Shown one piece after another: positions 25,465 to 33,868 of a DNA stretch of 45,057 bases (the stretch's first letter is position 1; each line of letters opens with the position of its first letter). This DNA is from Acidobacteriota bacterium (GTDB taxonomy: Bacteria > Acidobacteriota > Terriglobia > Versatilivoradales > Versatilivoraceae), in contig JAJDUG010000006.1 in the NCBI GenBank assembly GCA_022826755.1, positions 1 through 45,057 on the forward strand. The letters are read 5' to 3'. The translations under genes and the position numbers were made by a program. The notes below the pieces were generated by a model. That model did not search any database. It was given only the letters and a program-made list of their open reading frames with translations, and had not been told where the DNA came from.

Positions 25465-26508
25465 GTGAACACCCCAACCTACCGCGCGGGAATCATCGGC
25501 CTGGGGTTTATCGGTGCCGCCGACCAGACCTCCGGCGATGCCCTGGGACAGCAGGTTGAGAACTTGGATGGCACCCACCTGGGGGCTCTGGCGGGAAACC
25601 CGAGAATCCGACTGGTGGCGGGAAGCAGCCGCGATCCGGGGCGGCGGTCCCGCTTCGAAGAGCGCGCCGGGGTTCCCAGCTACGCCGACTGGCGGGAGAT
25701 GATTGCCGCCGAAGCCCTCGACCTGGTGAGCGTGGCCACCTACACGCCGGTGCACGAGGAAATCACCGTGGCTTGCGCCCGCGCCGGGATCCGGGCCATC
25801 TACTGCGAAAAGCCCATGGCCTCCCGCGTTTCCGAGGGCGATCGGATGCTGCAGGCCTGCCGGGAGTCGGGATCTCTCCTGGCAATCAACCACAACCGGC
25901 GCTTTCACCCCAACTATCGCCGCCTTCGCGATCTGATCGGCGATGGGGGACTGGGTGAGCTGACCTCGGTCAACCTGCAGTGGAGCAGCGGACGCCTGGG
26001 CAATGTCGGCACCCACCTGTTCGATGCCCTCCGCATGGTGACCGCTCGTCGGGTGGAGGCCGTCGCGGGGACCCTGGATCTTGCGGGGAAGCCCGATTGC
26101 CGCGGTCCGGCCTTTCAGGACCCCGGCGGATGGGGCCTGATGCGCCTGGAGGGCGGGGTGATGGTCACCGTGGATGCCTCAGACTACGCGAGGGTCCCCA
26201 TGAGCCTGAGCCTCAACGGGAGCGAGGGACGAGCCCTGACCGGTGGGGACGAAGTACGGCTGGAGTACTGGGATGGTCGCCGGCAGCATTGGCCCAGCCT
26301 TCGCACGGAGGCCACCGGCATGGACCGGGCCGTGCAGGAGATCGTGGCCTGGCTGGACGGGAGCGGGTCCTTTGCCTACGACGCCGGAGAAGCCTTGCAT
26401 GTCCTGGAAAGCATCGTGGCCTTCCACGCCTCCCACGACCGCTCGGGCGCCTGGACGGAACTGCCGCTGCAGGGAGCGGACCGAGACCGCCTGCTGAACA
26501 GCGGCTAG
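25465..26508 (+). CDS. Gfo/Idh/MocA family oxidoreductase
   Basis: 347-residue NAD(P)-dependent dehydrogenase of unknown substrate, probably a sugar or polyol. The N-terminal Rossmann motif is AGIIGLGFIGAADQ. The catalytic-region EKP motif is in AIYCEKPMASRVSEGDRML, and LAINHNRRFHPNYRRLRDLI is typical of the family. No export signal, so it should be cytosolic. GTG start 16 bases after the 3D-domain gene. The stop codon TAG shares the palindromic CTAG with the stop of the convergent aminotransferase, so the two genes overlap by four bases. Confidence 0.85.
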   Translation: MNTPTYRAGIIGLGFIGAADQTSGDALGQQVENLDGTHLGALAGNPRIRLVAGSSRDPGRRSRFEERAGVPSYADWREMIAAEALDLVSVATYTPVHEEITVACARAGIRAIYCEKPMASRVSEGDRMLQACRESGSLLAINHNRRFHPNYRRLRDLIGDGGLGELTSVNLQWSSGRLGNVGTHLFDALRMVTARRVEAVAGTLDLAGKPDCRGPAFQDPGGWGLMRLEGGVMVTVDASDYARVPMSLSLNGSEGRALTGGDEVRLEYWDGRRQHWPSLRTEATGMDRAVQEIVAWLDGSGSFAYDAGEALHVLESIVAFHASHDRSGAWTELPLQGADRDRLLNSG

Positions 26509-27833
26509 CCCTTCACCCTGTCCAACGCCTTCTCCATGGCTGCGACCAACCCGGTGATGTGCCGCTCTTCCATGGGCAGCGACAAGGCGCACATGCTCAG
26601 CGTGTGGCTCAGGAAGTACCCTTCCTCCAGCAAGGCCAGAAAGACCTGGTGGCTCAAGGCCCGGTCGGCCCGGGCCAGGTCACGGTAGGTCTCCAGCCTG
26701 CCCTCGACGAAGTAGATGCTGAAGACCGAGCCCGTATGGATGGCCTGGGCGTGGACGCCCCGGCGGGCAAAGAGGTCATTCAACCCGGAGGTCAGCCGCT
26801 CCGCCAGGCCGTTGAGGTGGTCGAATGCCGAAGGCGTCAGTTCTCGCAGGGTGGCCAGGCCGGCGGCCATGGTCATGGGGTTGGCGCTGAAGCTTCCGCT
26901 CTGGGAAAAGCCGGTCGGGCCCCGGCTGGGATCCAGCAGGTCCATCAGGTCGGCCCGGCCGCCGAAAGCCCCCACCGGAAACCCTCCCCCCACGATCTTC
27001 CCAAAGCAGGTCAGATCCGGATCGATCCCGAACTCGGCTTGCAGGCCGCCTCTGCCGGCGCGAAAGCCCACGATTTCGTCGAATATCAGCAGCAGCCCGT
27101 GCCTGCGGGTGATCTCTCTCACGGCCCGGGCGAATTCCGGTCGAACCGGGAGCATCCCCGCCTTGGGGTCGAACATGACGCAGGCCAGGTCCCGGGCGTG
27201 TTCTTCGAGCAGCCTGGCGACGGCGGCCTCGTCGTTGTAGGGAAGCACCAGCACCTCGCCGGCCGCGTGGGGCGACATCCCTCCGGCGCCGGGTACGGAA
27301 TGGGGAGCCTCCACGGGTCCGGCCCGGTCCAAGGGAGGAAACACGCTGACTTCCACCGCGTCGTGGCTGCCGTGGTAGCCGCCTTCGAACTTGGCGATCC
27401 TGGACTTTCGGCTGAACCCCCGGGCCAGCCGAACCGCGTGCAGGGTGGCTTCGGTGCCGGAGTTCACGAACCGCACCCGGTCCAGGGTGGCGACCCGGCG
27501 GCACATTTCGGCGGCCATGTCGGTCTCGATGCCTGTCGGGGCGCCCAGGGCGATTCCCTGGTCCAACTGGGCCCGAACGGCCTCCATGACCTTGGGATGG
27601 TTGTGGCCCAGGATCTGGGTGGAGTGGTGGTTGGCGAAGTCCACGTAGCGGTGCCCGTCGATGTCTTCCAGGATACATCCCCGGGCTTGGGCCATGGTCA
27701 GGGGATAGGGCTGAAAGAAGTAGGCGCCCTTGGCCGGTCCGGCGGTCACCGGCCGGCCCCGTTGAAAGGCATCGGCTGAATTGGGCGTGCGCCTCCGGTA
27801 TTCTTCTTCCACCGATATCACTTGCTCCGTCAT
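26505..27833 (-). CDS. Class III aminotransferase (glutamate-1-semialdehyde aminomutase-like)
   Basis: 442-residue PLP enzyme of the HemL-like branch of class III aminotransferases. The PLP lysine is K279 in CFGKIVGGGFPVGAFGG. Other markers are GHRYVDFANHHSTQILGHNH, VRFVNSGTEATLHAVRLARG, FEGGYHGSHD and LIFDEIVGFRAGRGG (the cofactor-binding D-E pair). A role in haem synthesis is not certain: this subgroup is often found outside haem operons and may transfer amino groups on other substrates. The ATG at 27833 is isolated. The C-terminus overlaps the convergent Gfo/Idh/MocA gene at CTAG. Confidence 0.82.
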   Translation of the reverse strand: MTEQVISVEEEYRRRTPNSADAFQRGRPVTAGPAKGAYFFQPYPLTMAQARGCILEDIDGHRYVDFANHHSTQILGHNHPKVMEAVRAQLDQGIALGAPTGIETDMAAEMCRRVATLDRVRFVNSGTEATLHAVRLARGFSRKSRIAKFEGGYHGSHDAVEVSVFPPLDRAGPVEAPHSVPGAGGMSPHAAGEVLVLPYNDEAAVARLLEEHARDLACVMFDPKAGMLPVRPEFARAVREITRRHGLLLIFDEIVGFRAGRGGLQAEFGIDPDLTCFGKIVGGGFPVGAFGGRADLMDLLDPSRGPTGFSQSGSFSANPMTMAAGLATLRELTPSAFDHLNGLAERLTSGLNDLFARRGVHAQAIHTGSVFSIYFVEGRLETYRDLARADRALSHQVFLALLEEGYFLSHTLSMCALSLPMEERHITGLVAAMEKALDRVKG

Positions 27834-28212
27834 GATGTGCCCTTTCCGGGTTTCACAAAAGGTGCGCCTTCGATTCTTGTCTTGCGTGCATAGACAGGAT
27901 GAACAGGATCGCCCGGTTCCCTTTCCCGAATTTCCCCTTTCTCCCGTCTATCCATGTTTCCTTCCAGTTTGCCTGCGCCGGCTGCACCACCCCTCACAAG
28001 GAGAAACAGCACCATGCGTTTTGTATCAGTTTCCCGCCCCTGGGCGCCAGCGAAACCTCAGCGAGCCAGGCGCCGGCAGCGCCATTCTTTGCTTGTTCCT
28101 GGAAGGGCAGGAAAGGAGCGAGACGACTCAGGCATGGATTGGAAGCCCGGGCTTCGGGGTGCCGGCCGCCTGGTCAACGGTCTCATGGATCAGGAGAGGC
28201 GCCGGCCGGCTT
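27834..28212. other. Spacer with a family A fragment and a doubtful small frame
   Basis: GACAGGATGAACAGGAT at about 27895-27911 is an inverted 9-bp-period module of repeat family A. An ATG at 28014 preceded by CAAGGAG opens a 74-codon arginine-rich frame ending at 28238, inside the cytochrome promoter. It has no recognisable domain and I do not call it a gene. Confidence 0.5.
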
Positions 28213-28241
28213 TTGACTTCCTGGGAGCCTTACCATAAAAT
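28213..28241 (+). promoter_or_regulatory. Promoter of the cytochrome c-PQQ dehydrogenase operon
   Basis: TTGACT, 17-bp spacer, TAAAAT; the start near 28248 leaves about 42 bases to the ATG at 28290. Confidence 0.7.
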
Positions 28242-28289
28242 CGGCCGAAAATGGTTTCGTCAGGCCATTCTCCAGTTGGTGAGGTGAGT

Positions 28290-29141
28290 ATGCCGACTCT
28301 CGCAAGACGGTTGCCGTGGCTTGTCTTGGCCATCGTCGCTGTCGTCCTGGGCTCGACCTCCGCAATCCCGGCCCTGGCGGTGGCGGAGGAAGAAGAGAGG
28401 AAGCAGAACCCCTACAAGGGGAACCCGGAAGACATTCTGGTCGGGAAGGGCCTCTTCCGCTATTACTGCGCCGGCTGCCACGGAATGGAAGGCGGCGGGG
28501 GATTCCGCGGGCCCGACCTGGTTCGAGGGCGGCTCACCCATGTCGTCGACGATCACGACATGCTGGAGGTGGTGAGGAACGGAATCCAGGGAACCCAGAT
28601 GCCTCCCCAGACGCTTCCCGACAGCAACCTGTGGCGCATGATCGCCTTCATTACCGATCTCCGGTCCAAGGCCCGGCCGCAGGAATTGAGCGGAGACTGG
28701 GAATCGGGGCGGAAGATCTTCAATGGCAAGGGGTTTTGCTCCGGCTGCCACATGGTTCGCGGAGAGGGGGGGCGCTTCGGTCCCGACCTGACCGGCATCG
28801 GGAACACCCGCCCCTGGGAGTCTTTCCGGGAAGCCATGCGGGAGCCCAGCGCCCAGTTCAAGAACGTCCTTCAGGCGGACGGGCGGATGGCGGGCGGCTA
28901 CGAGTCTGTCCGCCTGGTGACTCCCTCGGGAGAGGAGATTACGGGTGTGGTCCGCAACGAGGACACCTACACCATCCAGGTGCTGGACCGGAACGAGAAC
29001 TACCACAGCTATCGCAAGAGCGAGCTCCGGGAACTCACCCACCTGGACCATTCCCTGATGCCGGCCTATTCCGAAAGCGCGCTTTCCGACCAGGACTTGA
29101 GGGACCTGCTGATTTTCCTCACCCGTCCCGCCGGGGAGTGA
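28290..29141 (+). CDS. Exported di-haem cytochrome c with a planctomycete-type haem-binding C-terminal region
   Basis: About 283 residues. Signal peptide with core WLVLAIVAVVLGSTSAIPAL. Two c-type haem sites: CAGCH near residue 60, with Met in GTQMPPQT as possible axial ligand, and CSGCH near residue 150. After the second site, REPSAQFKNVLQADGRMAGG, VRLVTPSGEEITGVVRNEDT and LMPAYSESALSDQDLRDLLI follow a pattern common in Planctomycetota and Acidobacteriota cytochromes. The ATG at 28290 sits just behind GAGGTGA; an upstream in-frame codon at 28251 is less likely. It probably takes electrons from the PQQ dehydrogenase encoded 105 bases downstream (inference from adjacency). Confidence 0.87.
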   Translation: MPTLARRLPWLVLAIVAVVLGSTSAIPALAVAEEEERKQNPYKGNPEDILVGKGLFRYYCAGCHGMEGGGGFRGPDLVRGRLTHVVDDHDMLEVVRNGIQGTQMPPQTLPDSNLWRMIAFITDLRSKARPQELSGDWESGRKIFNGKGFCSGCHMVRGEGGRFGPDLTGIGNTRPWESFREAMREPSAQFKNVLQADGRMAGGYESVRLVTPSGEEITGVVRNEDTYTIQVLDRNENYHSYRKSELRELTHLDHSLMPAYSESALSDQDLRDLLIFLTRPAGE

Positions 29142-29246
29142 TGGCGAGGAGAGGGGTGGTTTCGAGTCATCCGGACAGAGCCGCCGAGGGCGGTCCCCTT
29201 CCGGGCGGCCGGCTGGCGTAGGAGTCGTGTCCGAAGAGGAGAACCC

Positions 29247-30860
29247 ATGAAGCGAACATGGTTTGTGCCGGTGGCATGCCTGCTGCCGATGTTCCTTGCG
29301 TTCAGCGGCCTGTCCCGGGCGGGCGACGTGACCAGCCAGCGATTGGTGCGGGCCCTGGAAGAGCCGCAGAACTGGCTCACCTACCGGGGGGATTACAGCG
29401 GCCGGAACTACCGCCCCCTCAAGCAGATTCACAAGGGCAACGTGGCCGACCTTCGGGTCGACTGGGTGTTTCAGACCGGCGTGGGGGCTGCCGCCAAGTT
29501 CCAGACCGTGCCCCTGGTGGTGGACGGGATGATGTACATCACCGCTCCCTACAACAACGGCTATGCCCTGGACGCCCGAACCGGCCGGCGGCTCTGGAGG
29601 TACCAGCGCAGCCTGCCCGACCAGAGCCTCTGCTGCGGGCCCATCAATCGAGGGTTCGCCCTGCTGCGGGACAAGTTGTTCATGGCCACCCTGGATTCCC
29701 ACCTGGTGGCCCTGGACACCAAGACAGGAAACGTGCTCTGGGACATCGAGCGGGCCGACTACAAGATCGGCTACAGCTCCACCGGCGCTCCCCTCATCGT
29801 CAAGGACAAGGTCATCATCGGAACCGGAGGCGGCGAGTACGGCGTCCGTTGCTTCCTGGACGCCTACGACCCCGACACCGGCAAGCGGCTGTGGCGGTTC
29901 TGGACCATCCCGGCGGCCGGCGAGCCCGGCTCGGAAACCTGGTTGGGAGATTCCTGGAAGACCGGCGGGGCGCCGACCTGGATGACGGGAACCTACGACC
30001 CCGAGCTGGACCTGCTCTACTGGTGCACCGGCAACCCGGCCCCCGATCTCAACGGGGAGACCCGTCTGGGCGACAACCTCTACTCGGCCTCGGTGGTGGC
30101 GCTGGACCCCGACACCGGCAAGATGAAGTGGTACTTCCAGTTCACGCCTCACGACGTCCACGACTGGGACGCCAACGAAGTTCCGGTGCTCCTGGATCTC
30201 GAAATGGACGGCAAGCCCAGAAAGCTGCTGGTCCAGTCCAATCGCAACGGTTTCTACTACGTCCTGGACAGGGAAACCGGAGAGTTCCTCCACGCCAACG
30301 CGGTGGCGCGGGTCACCTGGGCCTCCGGAATCGATGCCAAGGGGCGGCCCATGGTGCTGCCCGACACCGCCCCCACGCCGGAGGGCAACCGGCAGTGCCC
30401 GGGAATGGGAGGAGGCTCCAACTGGATGGCGCCTTCCTACAATCCCGATGCCGGGCTGCTCTACGTGGTGGTCCGGGAGGAGTGCACCGACTACTTCAGC
30501 AGTGAGCAGGAGCTGGAGCCGGGGCACTTCTGGCTGGGGAGCTTCCCTCGGGTCAAGCCCGACGAAGATACCTGGGGCGTGGTCAAGGCCCTGGTGCCCA
30601 CCACCGGCGAAGTCAAGTGGGAGTTCAAGTTCCACACCCCGACCTGGGCGGGGACGCTCTCCACGGCGGGAGGGCTGGTCTTCGTGGGCGACATGGAAGG
30701 CTATCTCACCGCACTGGATGCCCACACCGGCAAGAGCCTGTGGCGGTTCCAGACCGGGTCGCCCATCACGACCCATCCCATCACCTATATGCTGGACGGC
30801 AGGCAGATCGTGTCCGTGGCCGCCGGCAGCAATCTCTTCACCTTCAGCCTGGCTCCCTGA
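29247..30860 (+). CDS. PQQ-dependent alcohol-type dehydrogenase
   Basis: 537-residue periplasmic quinoprotein of the eight-bladed propeller family that oxidises alcohols or related substrates with PQQ. Signal peptide core CLLPMFLAFSGLSRA. Repeated propeller motifs such as ALDARTGRRLWRY, ALDTKTGNVLWDI, ALDPDTGKMKWYF and ALDAHTGKSLWRF are plain. The adjacent cysteine pair typical of PQQ alcohol dehydrogenases is in QSLCCGPINRG. GNPAPDLNGETRLGDNLYSA and HDVHDWDANEVPVL cover the active-site region. No C-terminal cytochrome domain is present; the separate di-haem cytochrome upstream would replace it. Whether the cofactor metal is calcium or a lanthanide, and what the substrate is, cannot be judged here. 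Confidence 0.88.
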   Translation: MKRTWFVPVACLLPMFLAFSGLSRAGDVTSQRLVRALEEPQNWLTYRGDYSGRNYRPLKQIHKGNVADLRVDWVFQTGVGAAAKFQTVPLVVDGMMYITAPYNNGYALDARTGRRLWRYQRSLPDQSLCCGPINRGFALLRDKLFMATLDSHLVALDTKTGNVLWDIERADYKIGYSSTGAPLIVKDKVIIGTGGGEYGVRCFLDAYDPDTGKRLWRFWTIPAAGEPGSETWLGDSWKTGGAPTWMTGTYDPELDLLYWCTGNPAPDLNGETRLGDNLYSASVVALDPDTGKMKWYFQFTPHDVHDWDANEVPVLLDLEMDGKPRKLLVQSNRNGFYYVLDRETGEFLHANAVARVTWASGIDAKGRPMVLPDTAPTPEGNRQCPGMGGGSNWMAPSYNPDAGLLYVVVREECTDYFSSEQELEPGHFWLGSFPRVKPDEDTWGVVKALVPTTGEVKWEFKFHTPTWAGTLSTAGGLVFVGDMEGYLTALDAHTGKSLWRFQTGSPITTHPITYMLDGRQIVSVAAGSNLFTFSLAP

Positions 30861-30872
30861 GATGGGGTGGAT

Positions 30873-33563
30873 CTATTCCCGTCGCGTCCAGGTTTCGAAG
30901 TTCCACAGTTCCGAATCCCAGGCGTTCATCCAGACACCCTCGATGTCATTGGAGTGAGCCGACACGACCCCCCGGTGAACCAGGGGAACGATGGCGTAGC
31001 TGCCGACCAGCAGGTCGTTGAGCTCGATCGTGATCCGGTTGCGCCGCTCCATGTCGACCGTGTTCTGGAGCTCGGCGAAGAGCCGATCGTATTCGTCGGA
31101 CTGGAAGCGCGGGACATTCGATCCGAGAAACGAGTTGGCCGCTCCGGCGATCTCGGTGGTTACCCAGGAGCCCAGGTAGCTCTCGGGGTCCACGCTGCTT
31201 CCCCTGTTGGCGTACATCTGAACGTCGGCGTAGAACTTGCCCACGGTGTCCGGGCTCGTGATGTCATCACCGAAGAACACGCTGGGATTGACATGCTTCA
31301 GTTCGGTCTCGACGCCGAGTTCCGCCCACCAGCCCTGGATCAGCTCCTGGGAGGCCTGGCGCACCGAATTGGTTGAAGTCTGGAAGAGGATCGTGAGCGG
31401 AACGCCTTCCCGCTCCCGCACGCCGTCGCCGTCGGAATCGACGATCCCGGCATCGTCCAGAATCTCCTTGGCCAGGTCCATGTTCTGAACCAGGCATTCG
31501 TCGTTGTTGGTCGATGCCTGGGCAGGCGGAGCAGGCCAGACGTTGCAGGTCGCACGCCCCGCCTGCTCGCCGTAGCCGGTCCTGGCCAGGGTGTCGCGGT
31601 CGATTGCCAGTGAGAGAGCCCGCCCCACAATCGGGTCGGTCAGGAACGGGTGCGGGTTGGATCCGCCCGCGTACTCCGAACGAAGATCGCCCAGGCCGGG
31701 GTCCGGATTGGTCTGGTTCAGCACCAGGCGCTCGACCAGGGTGGTGAAGGCCGAGACGACGGTTCCGCCGCCGCCCTCGGAGATCGAAGCCAGCACATCG
31801 GGTTCGACCTGGAGGTTCCAGGCATAATCGGCCTCGTTGAGCTCGAACACGGATCGTGCAGCGGCCTCGGCCGTCCCTCCGCCCTTGAGGATCACTTCAC
31901 CGAAGTAGGGAAGACCCGACTCGATGCCCCGGTAGTGCGGATTGAACCGGTAGAGGATGGTGCCGTCCGCGCCGAAGTCGGACACGACATAGGGGCCCGT
32001 GCCGATGGGTCCCAGGTTGGCATCGGTGCAGCCGGCCGCCGCCTCGCCCAGGCAGTCGGCGAACTGCGCGGCTTGCAGGATGGGGCTCAGGCTGGACACG
32101 AACGGGTCATAGGGAAATGTCGTCGGTTCAAGGAACCTGATGGTGACGGTTCGCTCGTCGACGGCATCCACGGAGGCCACATTCTCGAAGCTCCGAGATC
32201 GGGCGCAGCCGCCGCCCGGAGCGGTGCAGTAGCGCCAGGTAAAAATGACGTCGCCGGCGGTCACGGGGGTGCCGTCGGACCAGAGCGCATCCTCCCGAAT
32301 CGTCCAGGTGACGCGGGTCCGGTCTTCAGAGAAACCGCCGTTCTCGCCGGTCGGCACTCGCGTGGCCAGAACGGGGACGATCTCGCCGTCCGGGGTGTAC
32401 TCGGCCAGGGGCTCGATGACCAGCGATGCCGCTTCGGCATCCTTGGTGCCCCGGGACAGGTAGGGGTTGAGAATGGTGGGCGCCTGCCAGTAGCGAAGGG
32501 TGGCGCTGCCCCCCCGGCCCGCAGCCTGGGTGTCGTCACCTGGTGGAGAATCGGAACCGCCGTTGTCTTCGTGGTCCAGGTCTTGCGGATAGTAGCCGGC
32601 GGCGAGCAGGACAGGCACCCCGAAGACCATGACCCTCTTGACGAAGGTCACCTTGCGTGCCTGCAGTCCGGTAGAGGGATTGCGCGTCGAGTAGTAGAGG
32701 AAGGCTTCACCGAAAGCGTCGGCGACGCCCGTAACGTCCCGGCCGCCGAAAGTTCCGATAAAGCTCGGGTCCAACTCGGACAGGCTGGTGCCGTAGGGGT
32801 GACTGTAGGGATCCCCGGTGAACAGCGCGTTGCCGTAGGTGTCCAGGCCGAACAGGTAGACCGCCCCGCTTCTCCAGCGAGGATCGAACGACAGAGCGAA
32901 GGTGGCGAAGTATCCCCTCGATTCCAGATCCATGGCGGCGCAACGGACAAACTCCTGCAACCTCACCTGGGAAGGATCGGCATCCAGCATGACGGCGTTG
33001 ACTTCGTCCCCGCGGCAGGTGCCGGGAATATCGCGGCGGTAGATCCCCGCGCCGATCCTGGCAGGCACCCCGTTCCAGTCGATGGCCTTGAAGTAGGAAG
33101 CCTTCGGCTCTTCCCGGCCCGTCGCAGGATTGGTGAACGAATAGTAGGTCCAGCCCTCGCCGAATTGACTCGCGACACGGTCCCCTTCCAGGGCGAGGTC
33201 GCTGCCGAAATTGTCGATCAGAGTTCCCTGCGGCACTCCTTCCCTCGAAGGATCGGGTGGGAAGACGAACAATCGAGCTGCCCCCGGGGCCGGCGACAGT
33301 TCGACCACCACAATATAGATCGGACCACTCCTCCAACGCTCTTCCTCGTGGAAGGCCCGCCGGGCCGCCTCGGCGCCCACTTCCTCAACCAGCTCATAGG
33401 CGCATTGAACGAAAACCCGAATGTCTTCCTCCGTACGCACGGCGCCGGCGACGATGGCGCTCTCCCCGCAAGTGGGCGCTTCACCGCCTACGTTTGAGCC
33501 GACAGCCGGCGCGGCCGCCACAAGGATCAAGAACAACGGCAAACAATTCAATCGGTGTCGCAT
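30873..33563 (-). CDS. Family 5 solute-binding protein with two N-terminal Cache-like domains
   Basis: About 896 residues, exported (signal core LPLFLILVAAAPAVGS). Two successive sensor-like domains come first. Each carries the single-Cache pattern, the second clearest: RWRSGAVYLFGLDTYGNALF, DVTGVADAFGEAFLYYSTRN and FVKRVMVFGVPVLLAAGYY; the first has RWRSGPIYIVVVELS and YFKAIDWNGVPARIGAGIY. From about residue 360 a full SBP_bac_5 (peptide/nickel-type) domain follows: TILNPYLSRGTKDAEA, TWTIREDALWSDGTPVTAGD and DEYDRLFAELQNTVDMERRN. No permease or ATPase genes are nearby. The ATG at 33563 is chosen over a TTG at 33590. TTGACC-N17-AAATAT (33570-33598) would start transcription almost at the ATG, which would make the mRNA leaderless. 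Confidence 0.82.
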   Translation of the reverse strand: MRHRLNCLPLFLILVAAAPAVGSNVGGEAPTCGESAIVAGAVRTEEDIRVFVQCAYELVEEVGAEAARRAFHEEERWRSGPIYIVVVELSPAPGAARLFVFPPDPSREGVPQGTLIDNFGSDLALEGDRVASQFGEGWTYYSFTNPATGREEPKASYFKAIDWNGVPARIGAGIYRRDIPGTCRGDEVNAVMLDADPSQVRLQEFVRCAAMDLESRGYFATFALSFDPRWRSGAVYLFGLDTYGNALFTGDPYSHPYGTSLSELDPSFIGTFGGRDVTGVADAFGEAFLYYSTRNPSTGLQARKVTFVKRVMVFGVPVLLAAGYYPQDLDHEDNGGSDSPPGDDTQAAGRGGSATLRYWQAPTILNPYLSRGTKDAEAASLVIEPLAEYTPDGEIVPVLATRVPTGENGGFSEDRTRVTWTIREDALWSDGTPVTAGDVIFTWRYCTAPGGGCARSRSFENVASVDAVDERTVTIRFLEPTTFPYDPFVSSLSPILQAAQFADCLGEAAAGCTDANLGPIGTGPYVVSDFGADGTILYRFNPHYRGIESGLPYFGEVILKGGGTAEAAARSVFELNEADYAWNLQVEPDVLASISEGGGGTVVSAFTTLVERLVLNQTNPDPGLGDLRSEYAGGSNPHPFLTDPIVGRALSLAIDRDTLARTGYGEQAGRATCNVWPAPPAQASTNNDECLVQNMDLAKEILDDAGIVDSDGDGVREREGVPLTILFQTSTNSVRQASQELIQGWWAELGVETELKHVNPSVFFGDDITSPDTVGKFYADVQMYANRGSSVDPESYLGSWVTTEIAGAANSFLGSNVPRFQSDEYDRLFAELQNTVDMERRNRITIELNDLLVGSYAIVPLVHRGVVSAHSNDIEGVWMNAWDSELWNFETWTRRE

Positions 33564-33637
33564 GCCTCTATATTTCGGGAATCCGGCCAAAAGGTCAAGG
33601 CAGACACGGCCCGACCTGTCTCACTGCTGTCAGGAGA

Positions 33638-33740
33638 TGATGCCCACCCGGGAGCGCGGGCGTCCCGCCCGCATCCTTATTCCCGGCAACCATTCGTCCT
33701 CGCCGGCGCGGTTGCCGGTGACCGCGCAGAGGGCCAAGTC
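33638..33740 (+). repeat. GC-rich hairpin repeat copy 4 plus shared module
   Basis: 33638-33681 is nearly identical to 18898-18941, including the perfect GCGGGCG-TCC-CGCCCGC core and ATCCTTATT. From 33702, CCGGCGCGGTTGCCG and GAGGGCCAAG repeat the module seen at 9552-9602. No gene is supported in the rest of the 33564-33868 spacer. Confidence 0.8.
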
Positions 33741-33868
33741 CCTTCCACTACCGATTGCCTTCATCGGCCTCTCCTACCGGGAATCAACAACTTACGGGTG
33801 ATTTTGGAGCAATTTAGGGTAAAATCCCACAGAATTTCAGGTTCTTTCCTTGAGAGTGGGCTAACGGT

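Noticed and set aside
28014-28238. 74-codon frame with a CAAGGAG ribosome-like site
   Set aside because: Arginine-rich, no domain, overlaps the promoter of the cytochrome gene and a repeat-containing spacer.
28260-30776. 838-codon frame on the minus strand over the cytochrome and PQQ genes
   Set aside because: Antisense of two clear genes; composition is low-complexity and no domain is seen.
31650-33497. 615-codon open frame on the plus strand opposite the solute-binding protein gene
   Set aside because: It is the antisense shadow of a well-supported gene in GC-rich DNA; it has no recognisable domain or start site.
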